A stretch of DNA of 64,000 nt, from the NCBI GenBank assembly GCA_014529385.2, contig CM043960.1, positions 119,854,543 to 119,918,542 of the forward strand, written 5' to 3'. Position numbers and translations under genes: made by a program. The notes under the pieces are model-generated. The model was not told the DNA's origin. It saw nothing but the letters and a program-made list of their open reading frames with translations, and searched no databases. The stretch's first letter is position 1; each line of letters opens with the position of its first letter. This document shows positions 22,785-34,170 of the stretch, piece after piece. The stretch is from Adiantum capillus-veneris. Taxonomy: Eukaryota > Streptophyta > Polypodiopsida > Polypodiales > Pteridaceae.

Positions 22785-25718
22785 ATGAGTAGTGACGAGG
22801 ATGTGGGGCCGTCCAATCGAAACACATATCTCTCAACAAGGATCTTATGTCCTCGTAATCAATGTAAACATGTTGTGCGACAGACAAGACGCGTTTCTTT
22901 GCAACACGTTCGCGAATTTGGCGAGTTTGACCCATCTATTATAGATCAAGATGTTTCCAATTACAACTCGTCGGACTCTGACGCTGACCAACTAGCAGCA
23001 ATCTTGCAACCCAATAGACGTGTTCGCAGGCGCTTCGGTCAAGCAGCATACTTGAGGCCACAAGATGTAGCCTCTAACAGTTCGGAGGGTGATCATGCAG
23101 ACCACCATCCCAACGAGGCTATGTTTGAGCCCGAGATCGATGAAATGATCGAGACGATCATGGATTCAGAAAGGCTTATCTATGATGACATGAAAAGTGA
23201 AGCCGATACTCCATTGTATGGTGGATCACGTGTGTCAAGATTGACAGTGCTCTTGATTCTTCTCAACCTGAGGGAAAGTTTGGATGGAGTGATACTAGCA
23301 CCACAACGCTTTTCAAGTGATCTATTACAATGTGTTTACTTCAATAAAAGACTATAGATGTATAATGATCCGATAGATTACTTACACAAGTGTACCATAT
23401 TTTTTTTGCTATGTAGATTGTTCAAAGAGCACATACTGCCAGCTGATAGTGTGATGCCAGATTCTAGAGACGAAGCAAGAAAGATCTTGCAAAACAATTA
23501 CAATTCGATTCCATGCTTGTCGTAACGACTCCATTCTTTTCAGAGGGAAATACATAGACATGGGAGAAGAGTCCAAAATGTGATTCCAAAAGATATCGAG
23601 TAGATCTCCATGGACAAAAAATTCCACAAAAGGTTTTGCGACACTTTTCTCTGCTGCCTTGCATCAAGCATTTCTTCAAATGTAAGTCCATGGTTGCCCT
23701 AGCATCATGGCACGAGGAGAATAGATCTTCAGATAGTGTGCTGTTGATTCTTGTAGATTGTGCAACCTGGAAACATATAGACGACACATTGCCGGATTTT
23801 GTCAGGGAAGCTCGAAATTTGCGCACTGGCCTGGCTATGGATAGCGTAAATTCATTTGGTCAGAGGTCAACATCTTATAGTGTATGGCCAGTTGTCATCC
23901 TCAACTACAACATTCCCCCATGGTTGACTACGAAGAAGGGGCACTTGTTTCTAAGCTTGATTGTGCCGGGGTGGTATAAAGTGAAGAATATGGATGTGTA
24001 TCCTCGTCCACTATTGGAAGAGCTACAACAATTGTGGATTGGCATAGAAGTGGTGGATATGAGCCGACACACAGGTCGACGCAATGCTTTGATTAGAGGC
24101 ATTCTAATGTGGACCATGCATGACTATCCTGGACTAACAAAATTCTCAGGTGATATATACTCAAACTTAAACACTATAAACCTTGGTTTTTCTCAATCTT
24201 ATCATTGTCATGTGTATACATGCAAGGCTTCAAACAAGAGGATATAGAGCACGGGTCACATGTGGACCTAGACTTAATGCATGGTGGGCGCCCTCACTGA
24301 AGAAGAAAATCTACAAAGGCCATCAAGCGCATCTTCCAGAGAATCACGAGTTACACGATGTTTTTTTGGGAAGAGATCCACCAAGGATGTCTGCTCGAGC
24401 ATGGTTAGAGCAAAAGGAGATGTATGATGACGGTTTGCCCCCAAGGATGAAGAGACTCTCTCTATGGTACGAGTTACCATATTGGCCCAGACTCATGATC
24501 AATCACTTGCTCGATCCAATGCACATATTCAAGAATGTGGGTAATTTGCTGTGGAACCATCTCATCGGAAAAAAAGATACTTTGGGTCCAGAATTGACCT
24601 TAGAAATGTGGATCGTATAGAGCAATATTGGCCGCAGACAACACCCAATGGATCGATAAAACTCCCCAAAGCGCCATGGATTTTGATATCAGGCCAAGAA
24701 CGCAAAGTAAAAGAGATCATTCGATCCGTGCGGACGTCCACTAGCATAATGCACTCGCTCCAAACATGTTTCACTAAAGAAGGAAAGCTTACTGGTTTGA
24801 AGTCACACGACTGGCATAAAGTGTGCAGGTATGTTTGAAGTGGAATATATCATATTGGAAATTGTGTAACATATCATGTGTGGACTTTAATATCATTGCT
24901 AGACGTGTTTTGCAATTTATTTTATCGGTGGCCATTGAGGGATGTTTGTCTCCTAACGTCCGTACCACAATCTGGAGTGAAGTGCCAAATATATTAAAAG
25001 ATAGAGTCATCAGCATGCTGCATGACTAGTTTCCCGTGTCAAGTCGGGATGAGTGCTTCAATGAAGACTTGATGAAGGTCCGGATGTGCGAATATTGCAA
25101 GCACAAGCGTGCTGAAGTGCAAAAAGCAATAAAGCAATAAAGCATGTATGGAACAGGCGAGATTAGCTGGCCAAAGAAGATTGGAAGAATGCAAAGCGAG
25201 CCGCGCACGAGAATCTTGACACGTGGAAGCAACAAAAGGAGGCAGCCAAAGCGCGAGTAGAGCCATAGAGCTCGCACCACTTGGGGAGTGGCAGGTGGCC
25301 ATCATTTGAGGCCGATTTTGTAAGTTTTTTTGCATTGTTCTTTAGGTTTGGTAGTTATGGATAATTGTACTTTTAAATTCTAACATAACGTATTCTTTGT
25401 ATGTTTTAGACAGTGGTCGATGGACAGGACATGACCCCACACCGTACGAGAGCAAGTTGCGGGCAGAAAGGGCTTACACGCTCTTATGGATATTCTCAGT
25501 TCTCGCACCGACATGGTTAATATAATTTCACTTTACTCTTTTACATTTGTTGTATTTCAATGATAAGCTAAGAAAATAGATTGTTTTGTAATTATATGTT
25601 TATACTTACAGAAAGTCTTATTGTTTTTTTTTTTTTTTTGCAGAATCCGACACATACGCCGCTTGGACGCGATGAGATGTCTGATTAGACGACGTCAATC
25701 TAGCCGTAGCCAGATATC
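22785..25718 (+). pseudogene. CACTA transposase (tnp2, Transposase_21 type), decayed
   Basis: The likely start is the ATG at 22785. The first frame (to 23357) has a transposase-associated finger-like part (RILCPRNQCKH) and an acidic spacer, then PLYGGSRVSRLTVLLILLNL, the beginning of the tnp2 domain. After a probable intron or shift, 23636-24150 gives RTGLAMDSVNSFGQRS, YSVWPVVILNYNIPPW and LIVPGWYKVKNMDVY, all tnp2 hallmarks, with LRPLLEEL-like and WTMHDYPGL. Then 24225-24620 gives YKGHQAHLPENH, LPYWPRLMINHLLDPMHIFKNV. Next comes a DUF4218-like GLKSHDWHKV, and from about 24960 a transposase_24-like tail (CEYCKHKR.EVQKAI). Stops and frame changes abound. Introns starting GTGATA at 24150 and GTATGT at 24829 are plausible. 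Confidence 0.8.
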
Positions 25719-25971
25719 ACTAGTTTTATTTTGTCATATATAGCATGTATATATGATGACGTGTGCACGTCATTTTTGTAACTATTGGTCACAACGATAT
25801 TGTATTTTCTCAATAATGACAATTGTGTTGTAACTATTACATCAAATGATTTTGCATGTGATGTGTATAATTTTGTCATTGTATTACTTTTGTCAATTCA
25901 CTTTTGTCAAAATACTTTTGTCTGTTAGTCTTGCATCTTTATTTTGGAAACAATGTTCAATATGGTTGATG

Positions 25972-26002
25972 GGGTGGCAGGGCATTGAGTACCCTGCCAC
26001 CC
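25972..26002. repeat. Palindrome near the 3' end of CACTA 1
   Basis: Arms GGGTGGCAGGGCA and T-ACCCTGCCACCC pair at 13 of 15 positions around one base. The same palindrome, perfect there, lies in the second CACTA copy at 47146-47174. It sits between transposase end and subterminal repeats, with a T run at its side, so it may act in 3' end formation or as a protein site. Confidence 0.7.
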
Positions 26003-26049
26003 AAATTTTTTTATTCTTGGGCATCACTGTAGGCGTCTCTATATAAGGT

Positions 26050-26242
26050 TTTGTAGCGTCGCTATTATTATCGCTAAATGAGGACTAGTACCATCGCTAT
26101 AAGCGTCATTATTTAGATACGCTAATAGTGACGCCTATAGCGACGTTCCCATTTCGACGCTTTTGGCGACGACTAGGGAATAAAAAACCCATTGTAGTTT
26201 CGTCGCTATAGCCGTCACAAGTGCACATAACCTCTTGTAGTG
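26050..26242. repeat. Right subterminal repeats and terminal repeat of CACTA 1
   Basis: CGTCGCTAT/TATAGCGACG-type motifs recur at about 26055, 26090, 26127-26145, 26160-26172 and 26198-26215. They end in the 26-bp terminus shared with 11500-11525. Confidence 0.75.
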
Positions 26243-26680
26243 GTTGAAAAATGGATCTTGAATTTATTTGTTTTAGATTGAATCGGAAAAGGGTCCCTTT
26301 TATTGGTGAGCTTGAATGCACTCGATATATAGAATCTACTTATAGTGACACCCCCCCCCCCCCCCACCAAGCAAAACTAGCTATAGCCTTCATTCTCTTT
26401 GACACTGATTACAAGGAGCTTTAATCCAATTCCTATATAAGAAGCCTAGAGCAAGATAGTAGAAAGGTTCAATTTTCCTAGTTATAAATAGCTTGGCATA
26501 CATCAACCAAAACACCATTGAGCATGACACCTTTGATCTCCAACAGCCATGGGTAGGGATCTCTTGGTGAATTCTCTTATCTAATATGCCTATGCTTTGC
26601 ATAAGGCCTACAAGGGCCTTTTGAAAGTTTATGGTGGATAGACAAAAGAACCATTCATATTGAATTGACATAATGATTGT
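26243..26680. repeat. LTR-like flank and copia scrap, composite copy 2
   Basis: Repeats 11526-12245 with a roughly 315-bp deletion near 26490. It includes the poly-C (26351-26365), the TATA-like TACTTATAGTG region and, on the minus strand, the copia RT scrap. The junction from copia scrap into chromovirus RT (about 26680-26700) is the same as in copy 1. Confidence 0.65.
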
Positions 26681-26689
26681 ATTAGATTT

Positions 26690-27866
26690 TGAGATGGAGA
26701 TGGAGGATTACATGATTTGCATAGTGACCATCTACAGACTCAAAAAAGGAAGGTAGCATTAAATGATCCTATTAGTGCAAAAGAAAGATGGCACATATCG
26801 TATGTGTGTCGACTATAAAGCACTAAATAGGATCAGTATCAAGAATAGGTTTCCCGTTCCACAGGTAGAAGCCCTATTCGATAAACTACAAGGCTCGACC
26901 TACTTCAGTAGGATTGACCTAAAAAGTGGCTACCATCAAATATAAGGATAGTTGATCAAGACACTGTAAAGACCGCATTTCACACTACGATTGGTCTTTA
27001 CGAATACATTGTCATGCCTTTTGGCTTGACCAATGCACCAACCACATTTAACCGCTTGATGGAGAAGCTATTTAGGCTATTCATTCTTCAATGATATAAT
27101 CATCTACTCTAATTCACTAGACGACACAAGAAACATCTCCAGGTAATATTTCAGGTCTTATGAGAGAATAAACTTTATATTAATTGAAAGAAAAGTGAGT
27201 TTTTCTTACAAGAGATTCATTATTTAGGTCACATTATCTCTCAAGATGGCATCCAAATGGATCCATCAAAACTAGAGGTAATAAAAGGATGGTCTAATCT
27301 AAGGAATCTACATGAACTAAGAAGCTTTATATGTATGTGTGCATACTATAGACGCTTCATAGAAAAGTTCTCACAAATTGCAAGACCATCACATGACCTA
27401 ACAAAGAAAAATGTTAGGTATACATAGTCTGCCAAGGAGAACAATGCTTTCAAAAAGCTTAAGGAAAAGCTTATCTCTCAACCTATGCTTACACTGCCGC
27501 ATCTCTCAAAGCCATTTGAGGTCCAATGTGATGCTTGTGGTGATTGCCTTGGAGCTGTTTTACTCCAAGAAGGGTACGCCATAGCCTATGAAAGTCGAAG
27601 CTTGACCCTGTTGAGCAAGATCTAGCCATATATGAAAAGGAACTTCTCGCAGTTCTACAAGCCTTAGACTCGTGGAAGCACTATTTATTGGGGACTCCTT
27701 TCATTCTGTGGACGGATCATCAAAGCCTTAAGTACTTCATGATGCAAACCAAGCTCTCTGACAAACAAATGAGGTGGGAAAATTTTCTTTCGTGATTTCA
27801 TTTTCATATTGCTCACATTGCTAGCAAGCATAATCAAGTAGCCAATGCACTCTCAAAACGGCCAAG
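26690..27866 (+). pseudogene. Chromovirus RT and RNase H, composite copy 2
   Basis: Starts at the same point as copy 1. The open frame 26763-26945 has LVQKKDGTYRMCVDYKALN and [14 protein letters not shown], then stops. Shifted frames give [30 protein letters not shown] (written here only as a landmark near 26975-27060). The catalytic FFDDIIIY box is damaged by a small deletion near 27080. RT tail and RNase H parts follow, with WTDHQSLKY near 27710 and VANALSKRP, where the usual ADALSR aspartate is changed to asparagine. Confidence 0.8.
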
Positions 27867-27867
27867 A

Positions 27868-28826
27868 GTGAATGTGGTTTCCATAGCAACTCACAATGAT
27901 CTATCTTCTATGATAGATGAGTACTCTATTGATTCCAATTTTAGAGATGTGATTTCAGCCCTCGCACTAGGGAAGAAAGAGGAACCATTTACCTTACAAG
28001 ATGGTTCTCTTCTCTATGTCAATAGACTATGGGTTACTAACTCACTACGTGAGAAAGTAATGTATGAATCTCATGCTCATCCTTATGCAGGGCATAGAGG
28101 GATTCAGTCTACCGTAACCCAGATTGAAACATATTTCTATTGGCCTACCATGAAAGCAAACATACAAGGGTATTTTTCTAAATGTATGGTATGCCAAAAG
28201 ACGAAGTTTGATAGAGGGAAGCAACCTGGATTTCTTCAACCATTGTCAATCCCTAATTCACCATGGGAGAGCATATGCATGGATTTTATCTTTGGATTGC
28301 CTAATTCTATCCATGGGAACATGGGAATATGGACAATAGTAGACAGGTTCAACAAACAAGCTCATTTTATACCTGTCAAAAATACTATCAAAGCTTATCA
28401 AATGGCAACCCTCTTCATATCGCAAATCTTCAAGTACCATGGCTTGCCAATGTCCACAGTGTCGGATAGAGATCCTAGAATGACCAGTAATTTCTGGAAG
28501 GGTCTCTTTGAGAATTTAGGGACAAGGCTAAAGTTCTCTTTGGCCTATCACCCTCAAACAGATGGCCAAAGTGAAATAGCTAACCTAAAAATTCTTGATC
28601 TACTAAACGCCTACGTAACGGAAGTAGTTCAAAGGTCCCAATGGGAGAAGTACTTACCGTTAGTGGAGTATGACTACAATAACACTATGCATACCTCCAC
28701 CAAAAAACCTTTTGAGGTAATTGAGGGAAGATCTAATAGTCCCCTGCTACTTAAGGTACATAGAAGATCTTTGCTACTACAGATTAGTATAGCCAAGACC
28801 TACAAGAACCTTTCGAAAAGATTAAG
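27868..28826 (+). pseudogene. Chromovirus integrase, composite copy 2, open but interrupted
   Basis: An open frame of about 320 residues, longer than in copy 1. It has the HHCC finger (HESHAHPYAGHRG...CMVCQKTKF) and the DDE core: CMDFIFGLP with D1, VSDRDPRM with D2, HPQTDGQSEIANL with E. The frame is cut at 28826 by insertion of the minus-strand chromovirus. The protein's C-terminal part resumes at 46540. The last residues of the uninterrupted frame (after 28826) are read from the inserted LTR and do not belong to it. In an active element this enzyme joins the DNA copy to the genome. Confidence 0.85.
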
Positions 28827-30519
28827 TGTAACATTTAATGGCCTAGTAACTTGTGTGTAGCGGAAAATAGCATGAACATAGTGAGCATTTCATTAGAATA
28901 GATTCCTAATGAGATTAACAAGAGTGCTTGGGTGGAGAGAGCAACAAAAAGCATAACACCTAGTTAGATAGCATGAACAATACTTCAAAAGAGAGAGAAA
29001 TTAAGCAATTGTTTTCATGGAGCTGGTCCCCCCTCCAAAAAGGCTTTGTATTATGGTTTCTCCCATCAAGATAGACATTTTACAATACAATTCTTTGTGT
29101 TCCTTCAATACTAGCTAGTGCAATGAAGATGGAAACTTCATGCACTAAGCAAAACACTTATCAAACACAACATCAATTCCCTCATGGTGTCAGACCCAAG
29201 ACTTCACACACCTTCTAAGATAGTGAGAGCTAGCGGGGTATGAGAGTAGATTGAGAGGAGGAAGTAGTATTCTTACGAGAAAGATGTGCATCTCCTCACA
29301 TAATCACTCATATTAGCATAGCTTAGCTGAGTAATTATCATGGTAGAGGAGATGAGCATGCAATGAAGCTTGGCTCTTGGTTGGATTGAGAGGAGGAAGG
29401 AGTATTCTTACGAGAAAGATGTGCATCTCCTCACATAATCACTCATATTAGCATAGCTTAGCTGAGTAATTATCATGGTAGAGGAGATGAACATGCATTG
29501 AAGCTTGGCTCTTGGTTGGATTTGCATCACAAAGCCAAGAGTTGTTGGTGTAGGCCTCCCTTCTCACAAGCTTGGAGTAGGTGGTAAGATTTCTATTAAA
29601 GCTTGAGAAGGAGAGAGAGTCTTCTTTGCTTCACACATGAGATTGTGTGAGTGTGTGTGTGATAATGCCTTGTAAAAATCACCCCCCCTCTCTCTCTCTC
29701 TCTTGGTCGACCCCCCTTGCTAAATGCTCATGATATAGCCCTATTGGACCTCCCCAGGCCTAGCCAATGGAAATTAAGCAGCATAAGTGATATCCTTCTG
29801 ACATGTGTCCCCCTTTCCCCTTTTGTGAGAGCTTTAGGTAATTATTTAATTCAACTAAACTCTCCTTGGGCTGCTGAATGCTCATTGGACCCCTTGGGAG
29901 ACTGTCCAATAGTCTTCTAGAGAGCTTAATTATTATTGGTTCTTTATTAAATTTTTTTAAATTGATTAAACTAGATTTAATCTAGCCTAATTCTCATTGG
30001 TCCACCTCCAAGGCCATCCAATAGGAATTGAGTACACCTTGTGGGCATCTGGGCTAGGGAGCTGACATGTGTCCCTCATTCTCTTTGTGTAAAGGGAGCT
30101 TGTGTGTGTGTTTGTGTGGTGTGTGTGTGTGTGTGTGTGTGTGAGTTTCTCTTTCATCTCCTACTTCTATGGCCCCGTTGTATGTAGGGATGGTTGAAGA
30201 CTTTTGAGACACACACAAAGCATCCAAATTTCTTAAGCTTTGACCTTTGGACACAACCTTTGAATTCTAGAACCTTAGCATTTTGGAAGTCTTAATGGGC
30301 TGAACCTTAGGGTCTTTTAAGACCATTGGTGCACATTGCTCTTTTGCAGATGGCTCCCTATTTGGATCCCTATTTTCCCTCCTTTGGATCCCTACTGTGG
30401 CCGATCTGGCTAGCTTAACCAATATTCTAGCTTTTTCTCCCCTGGCACTTCCCCATATTAAATGATAAGTTTAACATGAGAAAATCATTTAGCAGAATTA
30501 GATATTGATTATTATGACA
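28827..30519 (-). mobile_element. 3' LTR of the minus-strand chromovirus (1693 bp)
   Basis: Runs from TGTAACATTTAATG to ATTATGACA on the plus strand. It is longer than its partner because of a 135-bp tandem duplication (units at 29249 and 29384). It contains CT and GT microsatellites at 29688-29702 and 30117-30142. Confidence 0.9.
29249..29518. repeat. 135-bp tandem duplication inside the LTR
   Basis: GATTGAGAGGAGGAAG-type unit starts at 29249 and 29384. Only one unit exists in the partner LTR near 45388, so the duplication is recent or specific to this LTR. Confidence 0.8.
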
Positions 30520-30535
30520 TTAGTTTCTCTCTTGA
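30520..30535 (-). other. Polypurine tract of the minus-strand chromovirus
   Basis: On the minus strand TTTCAAGAGAGAAACTAA stands directly before the LTR start TGTCATAATAATC, equivalent to the tract at 15300-15310. Confidence 0.6.
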
Positions 30536-30921
30536 AATCATACTAGTCCTCAACTATGGAGTAGAGAAGATAAAGCATATTCATTAGTCCTTTTTTCTAG
30601 CAAGTAGAGGATCCCTATGGTACCCTAGGACATCGTTCCAGAATGGATGACTAGTCCATTTGGTGCTTGAGAGCCTAAGCTCCCGCAGGCTTGACTGCAC
30701 ATTCGTCCTATCAATCTTCCATAGTACAATGACAAGCTCTACTTGGTGTTTGGGAGACGTCATCTCCACAAACTTGATCTAAGCATGCATACTACTTCAT
30801 TTTTGTGCACAATAAAGAAAAAGAGAGTCTTATAAGACAAAAAATTTGTTCATTTTTAACATTTGTACATTTTCTTACTCTAGGGAAGCATTGTAAGCAC
30901 TGACAAGTTTTAGGTTATCCT

Positions 30922-31575
30922 TTAATTGTATGCCTTGCATCCATCTAGCATCTTCAAAAGGATAATTCTTAAACTTAATAAGATATCGCTGGATAGTGAT
31001 CTTACCCTTCTGAGTACCTTGTCTTCATGTCGGAGAATGGACTCGGGCTGCTGCACCTCTTCTTGGTCCTTGATCTCCGATGGATCTTCAATGGTTGGTT
31101 CTTGAGGTGGCTCTCCTTTGTAAGGCTTTAGTAGGCTCACATGGAAAGCATTGTGTATGAGCCAATGGTTGGGCAACTTGAGTTGATAGGCCGTCTCATT
31201 GATTGGCCTAAGAATCTGGAAGGGACCATAGTACCTTTTTGCTAACTTATCATAGTACTTTTGGTGTCCCGTAGGATTCTTGCCCGTCATGTGCCTTAAT
31301 CGAGCCTTTGGAAATTTGAGTAGGACCCAATCATTTTCTTTAAAGGATTGGGCTCTTCTGTGCTTGTCAGCCAGCAGGCTTTTGCCTTTGCTGTGAGATA
31401 GAGATAGCATCCTTAATCTTTTGGAAAGATTCTTGTAGGTCTCGGCTATACTCATCTGCAACGAAGATCTTCTCATGTACCTTAAGTAGCAAGGGACTTT
31501 TTGATCTTCCCTCAATTACCTCAAAAGGTGCTTTTCCCGTGGAAATGTACATTGTTATTGTAGGCATACTGGAAG
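30922..31575 (-). pseudogene. Integrase C-terminus and chromodomain of the minus-strand chromovirus
   Basis: Two overlapping frames give, from right to left, [17 protein letters not shown], then a long stretch with [53 protein letters not shown], and a chromodomain start [14 protein letters not shown]. The rest of the chromodomain lies in a shifted frame ([10 protein letters not shown]-like, near 30940-30975). The catalytic core is missing: at about 31570-31580 the sequence jumps from the protease-RT linker (HAIELLP) into the integrase part that follows the glutamate. Chromodomain presence puts the family among chromoviruses. Confidence 0.8.
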
Positions 31576-32337
31576 AAGTTCAATTGCATGATCATCATTA
31601 CCTCGTTTAGGAGGTAGCTCACAAGGGATGTCGTCAATAAAGACATCTTGAAACCCCTTAAAAAAATTGGATAACTCTAATTCCTTTTGGTTGTGTATAT
31701 TTTCTTTTGCTAAAACATTAGGTTCATTTTGAGAATATTTAACAAAAATCATGTACACGGAAATAGAGCTCTTTATTGACTTGTTGAAAGATTGTGTATG
31801 TACAATGGGTATAGTGTTATCCATTTCCTTAGCATCTATATACATATCTTTTTCCCTGAACTTAAAGGAGATTCTCCTTTCAGGGAATTTAACATTGGCA
31901 GCCATGCGATCAAACCATGGTGTCCCTAGGATTACATCCTCATGCTTGAGAGGAGAGATAAAGAAGTCCTCTTTGTCCACATAGCTTTGGACATGGAGCC
32001 TCAATTTTCTGATTAAGGGAGTGATTGAAGATTCTTGCCCCTTGAAAGCACTGTTTGCGGATAGGACATCTCCCATCTCGTAGACTTGTATGCCTAGCTT
32101 GGTGGCCAACTCTATAGATTTTAAATTGTGAGTAGAACCAGGGTCAAAGAGAATAAAAGCATCATCTTCTCTTACCTTTCCCCAAGCATGGCATAGAGGA
32201 GATCCTTTGTGGTGAATTTCCTCCTCTTGGATTTTGACCAAAGTAGCTCTAGGAGGTTCATGGCGAGTGTTATTTTGGGGACAAGCGTGGTACGCATGCC
32301 CTTGCTCACCGCACTTGAAACAACGGTTATCCTTGCA
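31576..32337 (-). pseudogene. Zinc knuckle and retropepsin of the minus-strand chromovirus
   Basis: The CCHC knuckle CFKCGEQGHAYHAC lies near 32280-32325. After a linker the protease (RVP_2 type) has FILFDPGSTHNL with the D-x-G active site usual for plant gypsy elements, then SPLKHEDVILGTPWFDRM, the 'lGmdWL'-type segment. The frame stays open for 228 residues to HAIELLP, the family's linker before RT, where the internal deletion begins. A TAA at 32338-32340 region separates knuckle and upstream gag. The protease part could still be folded correctly, but no complete polyprotein can be made. Confidence 0.8.
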
Positions 32338-33755
32338 TTAACGCTCAAGCTCTTCAGGAGAGAGTTTATTTTTGCCTTTATAAACTCCCTTCTCTTTAGC
32401 TTTGTTGGAGTTGCCCTTAGGAGACTTTTGGACATTGTCCTTCCCCTTAGGCTCATTGGAACCCTTGTTTTCCATGGACTTAGAATTTCTTTTAGCCCCC
32501 GTTTGGAAATTGATTCGAGAGGCCACCATAGTATGGTGTATAACCGCAGGTATGGTGCGTGGCCTTTGGGAGTTGACATACTCCGCCATTTCTTCAATTA
32601 AGCCTGCACAAAATTGTTTCTTTTGCTCTCAAAAATCCAATTTCTTGAAGACAATGGCTTTGAGTTGTAAATCCCAAAACTTGTCTACATATTTGTGAAT
32701 GGATTCGTACGGAGAGAGCTTCAAGCTTTGCCATTCGGTGAGTACTTTGTCTTTGGCATCAGTGGACAAAAACTGCTTCATAAAGGAAGCTCTTAAATCT
32801 TTCCATGTTTGTTGAGCTTCAACGTTGGCCCGTAGGCTAGACCACCATTGCCTGGTGGACTTTTGAAAGTGCATAGGTACATGACGACTCTTTGAAGCCC
32901 TCGTCTCCAAACGCCGCATCAAATTGTTGGATAAAGGCCAAGACTTTGTCTGTAGCACCAAAAGTGCCATCATAGGTAAGGAAAGAGATGCTGTTCCCTC
33001 CCTCTTTTAATTTCTTGAGCTTGGACGACCTCTTCCACGCGGCATAGGATTTCTTATGGCCTCTTGTTTTTGATGGTTCAAAGGTTGCACCATCAATTTC
33101 TTCAGAAGATGAAGAATTTGAGGAAGATGGAGAAGAGGATGACCACTTTCTCGCCTTTTTCTTGCCTTGATTTTCGTTGTCTTCACCATCAGTTTCATAA
33201 GAGGAAGACGATGGAGAAGATGGAGAAGAGGGTCCTCTTTCTCACCTTTTTCTTCTCTTGCTTTTTGTCATCCCTCTTTGAAGTATGGTGTGGAGAAGTA
33301 TGCGATGGTCTTCTCCGTTTTGGAGGTGATGGAGAGCGTTTAGCCCGCCATCTTCGTGGAGCCATCTCCGTCGAGGTGGTAGGAGACTCACTTCTTTCTC
33401 GTTCCTTCGGTGGAGGCTCTTGAGTTCTCCTTTGAGAAGGAGATGCATCATCAAGGAGCAAATTTTTGAACCCTTCATATGGATCCTATTCTTCTTCCCA
33501 AATCGGAGAGAGGCCTCTTTTGGAAGTCTTGCAAGTAAGCTTCCTAGGTGCTCTCTCGTCATGGTGAGGAGCTTGGAGAATCCCATGAGCACGAAGCTGC
33601 TGTTGCACTTCACTTTGGAGGGATGGATTGCCCATGGCTTGTTGAAGCCTAGAAACAAGATAGTGAACAAGAATCAGGGCATCATTAGTAGCTTGCTCAT
33701 TAGCAAAATCAAAGCTATCAACATTAATTTCACTCTCTTTACTATTGTCAGCCAT
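32338..33755 (-). pseudogene. Gag of the minus-strand chromovirus, frameshifted
   Basis: Starts at ATG 33755 (MADNSKESEINVDSF). It continues through a charged, low-complexity linker in several frames (33000-33480, rich in R, K, S, P). The core retrotransposon gag domain follows at 32629-32973: TRQWWSSLRANVEAQQTW...ASFMKQFL with the W...L...W...F pattern, and LTEWQSLKLSPYESIHKYV. The downstream part (32338-32589) is basic. At least three frame changes are needed to read through it. Confidence 0.75.
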
Positions 33756-34143
33756 TCTAAAAACTTTTAGGTGTACTTTGGCACTTCAAGACCTAGTTGC
33801 TAATCCTCTTTACCCCTTTAGAAAAAGCACTCAAGCTACTATACTCGTGGCTCGAATACCATTAATTGCAAGGAATAGAAGAGAGGGTCGTTCAACACCA
33901 AAATATCACCGGCTCCTGTCAAGATTCTAATAGCTCAATAGTGGTTAGCCGTGGGAAAGCCCCGTAGGACTCCACTATTAAGACCATAGCTCTCGATGGT
34001 GATCCCCCGTTAATCACACAAAGGCAGGCGCACTCCAAGGGTGAAAGATCCCTATTCTACTTACTCACATGAAATTAATAGTACCAACCATTTATAGCTA
34101 GCTTGAGGACCTCCCTTCTTGAGCAAGAAGAGGGAAACCTTGG

Positions 34144-34155
34144 GCTCTCATACCA
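34144..34155 (-). other. Primer-binding site (initiator Met tRNA type) of the minus-strand chromovirus
   Basis: Minus-strand TGGTATGAGAGC lies one base after the LTR end TTAAATGTTACA. It differs by one base from the TGGTATCAGAGC of plant initiator methionine tRNA sites. Confidence 0.8.
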
Positions 34156-34170
34156 ATGTAACATTTAATG

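Larger units (their letters stand above)
21022..26242 (+). mobile_element. Complete CACTA (En/Spm-type) transposon, 5221 bp
   Basis: The left end is CACTACAAGAGGTT and the right end is its exact inverse AACCTCTTGTAGTG. The triplet GTT lies on both sides (21019-21021 and 26243-26245), the 3-bp target duplication expected for CACTA elements. Both subterminal regions carry many CGTCGCTAT/ATAGCGACG motifs. The inside holds a decayed tnp2-type transposase on the plus strand, long microsatellites near the 5' end and a degenerate minisatellite. A second copy of the 3' part lies at 46894-48189 in reverse. Boundaries are firm; the transposase is inactive. Confidence 0.92.
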
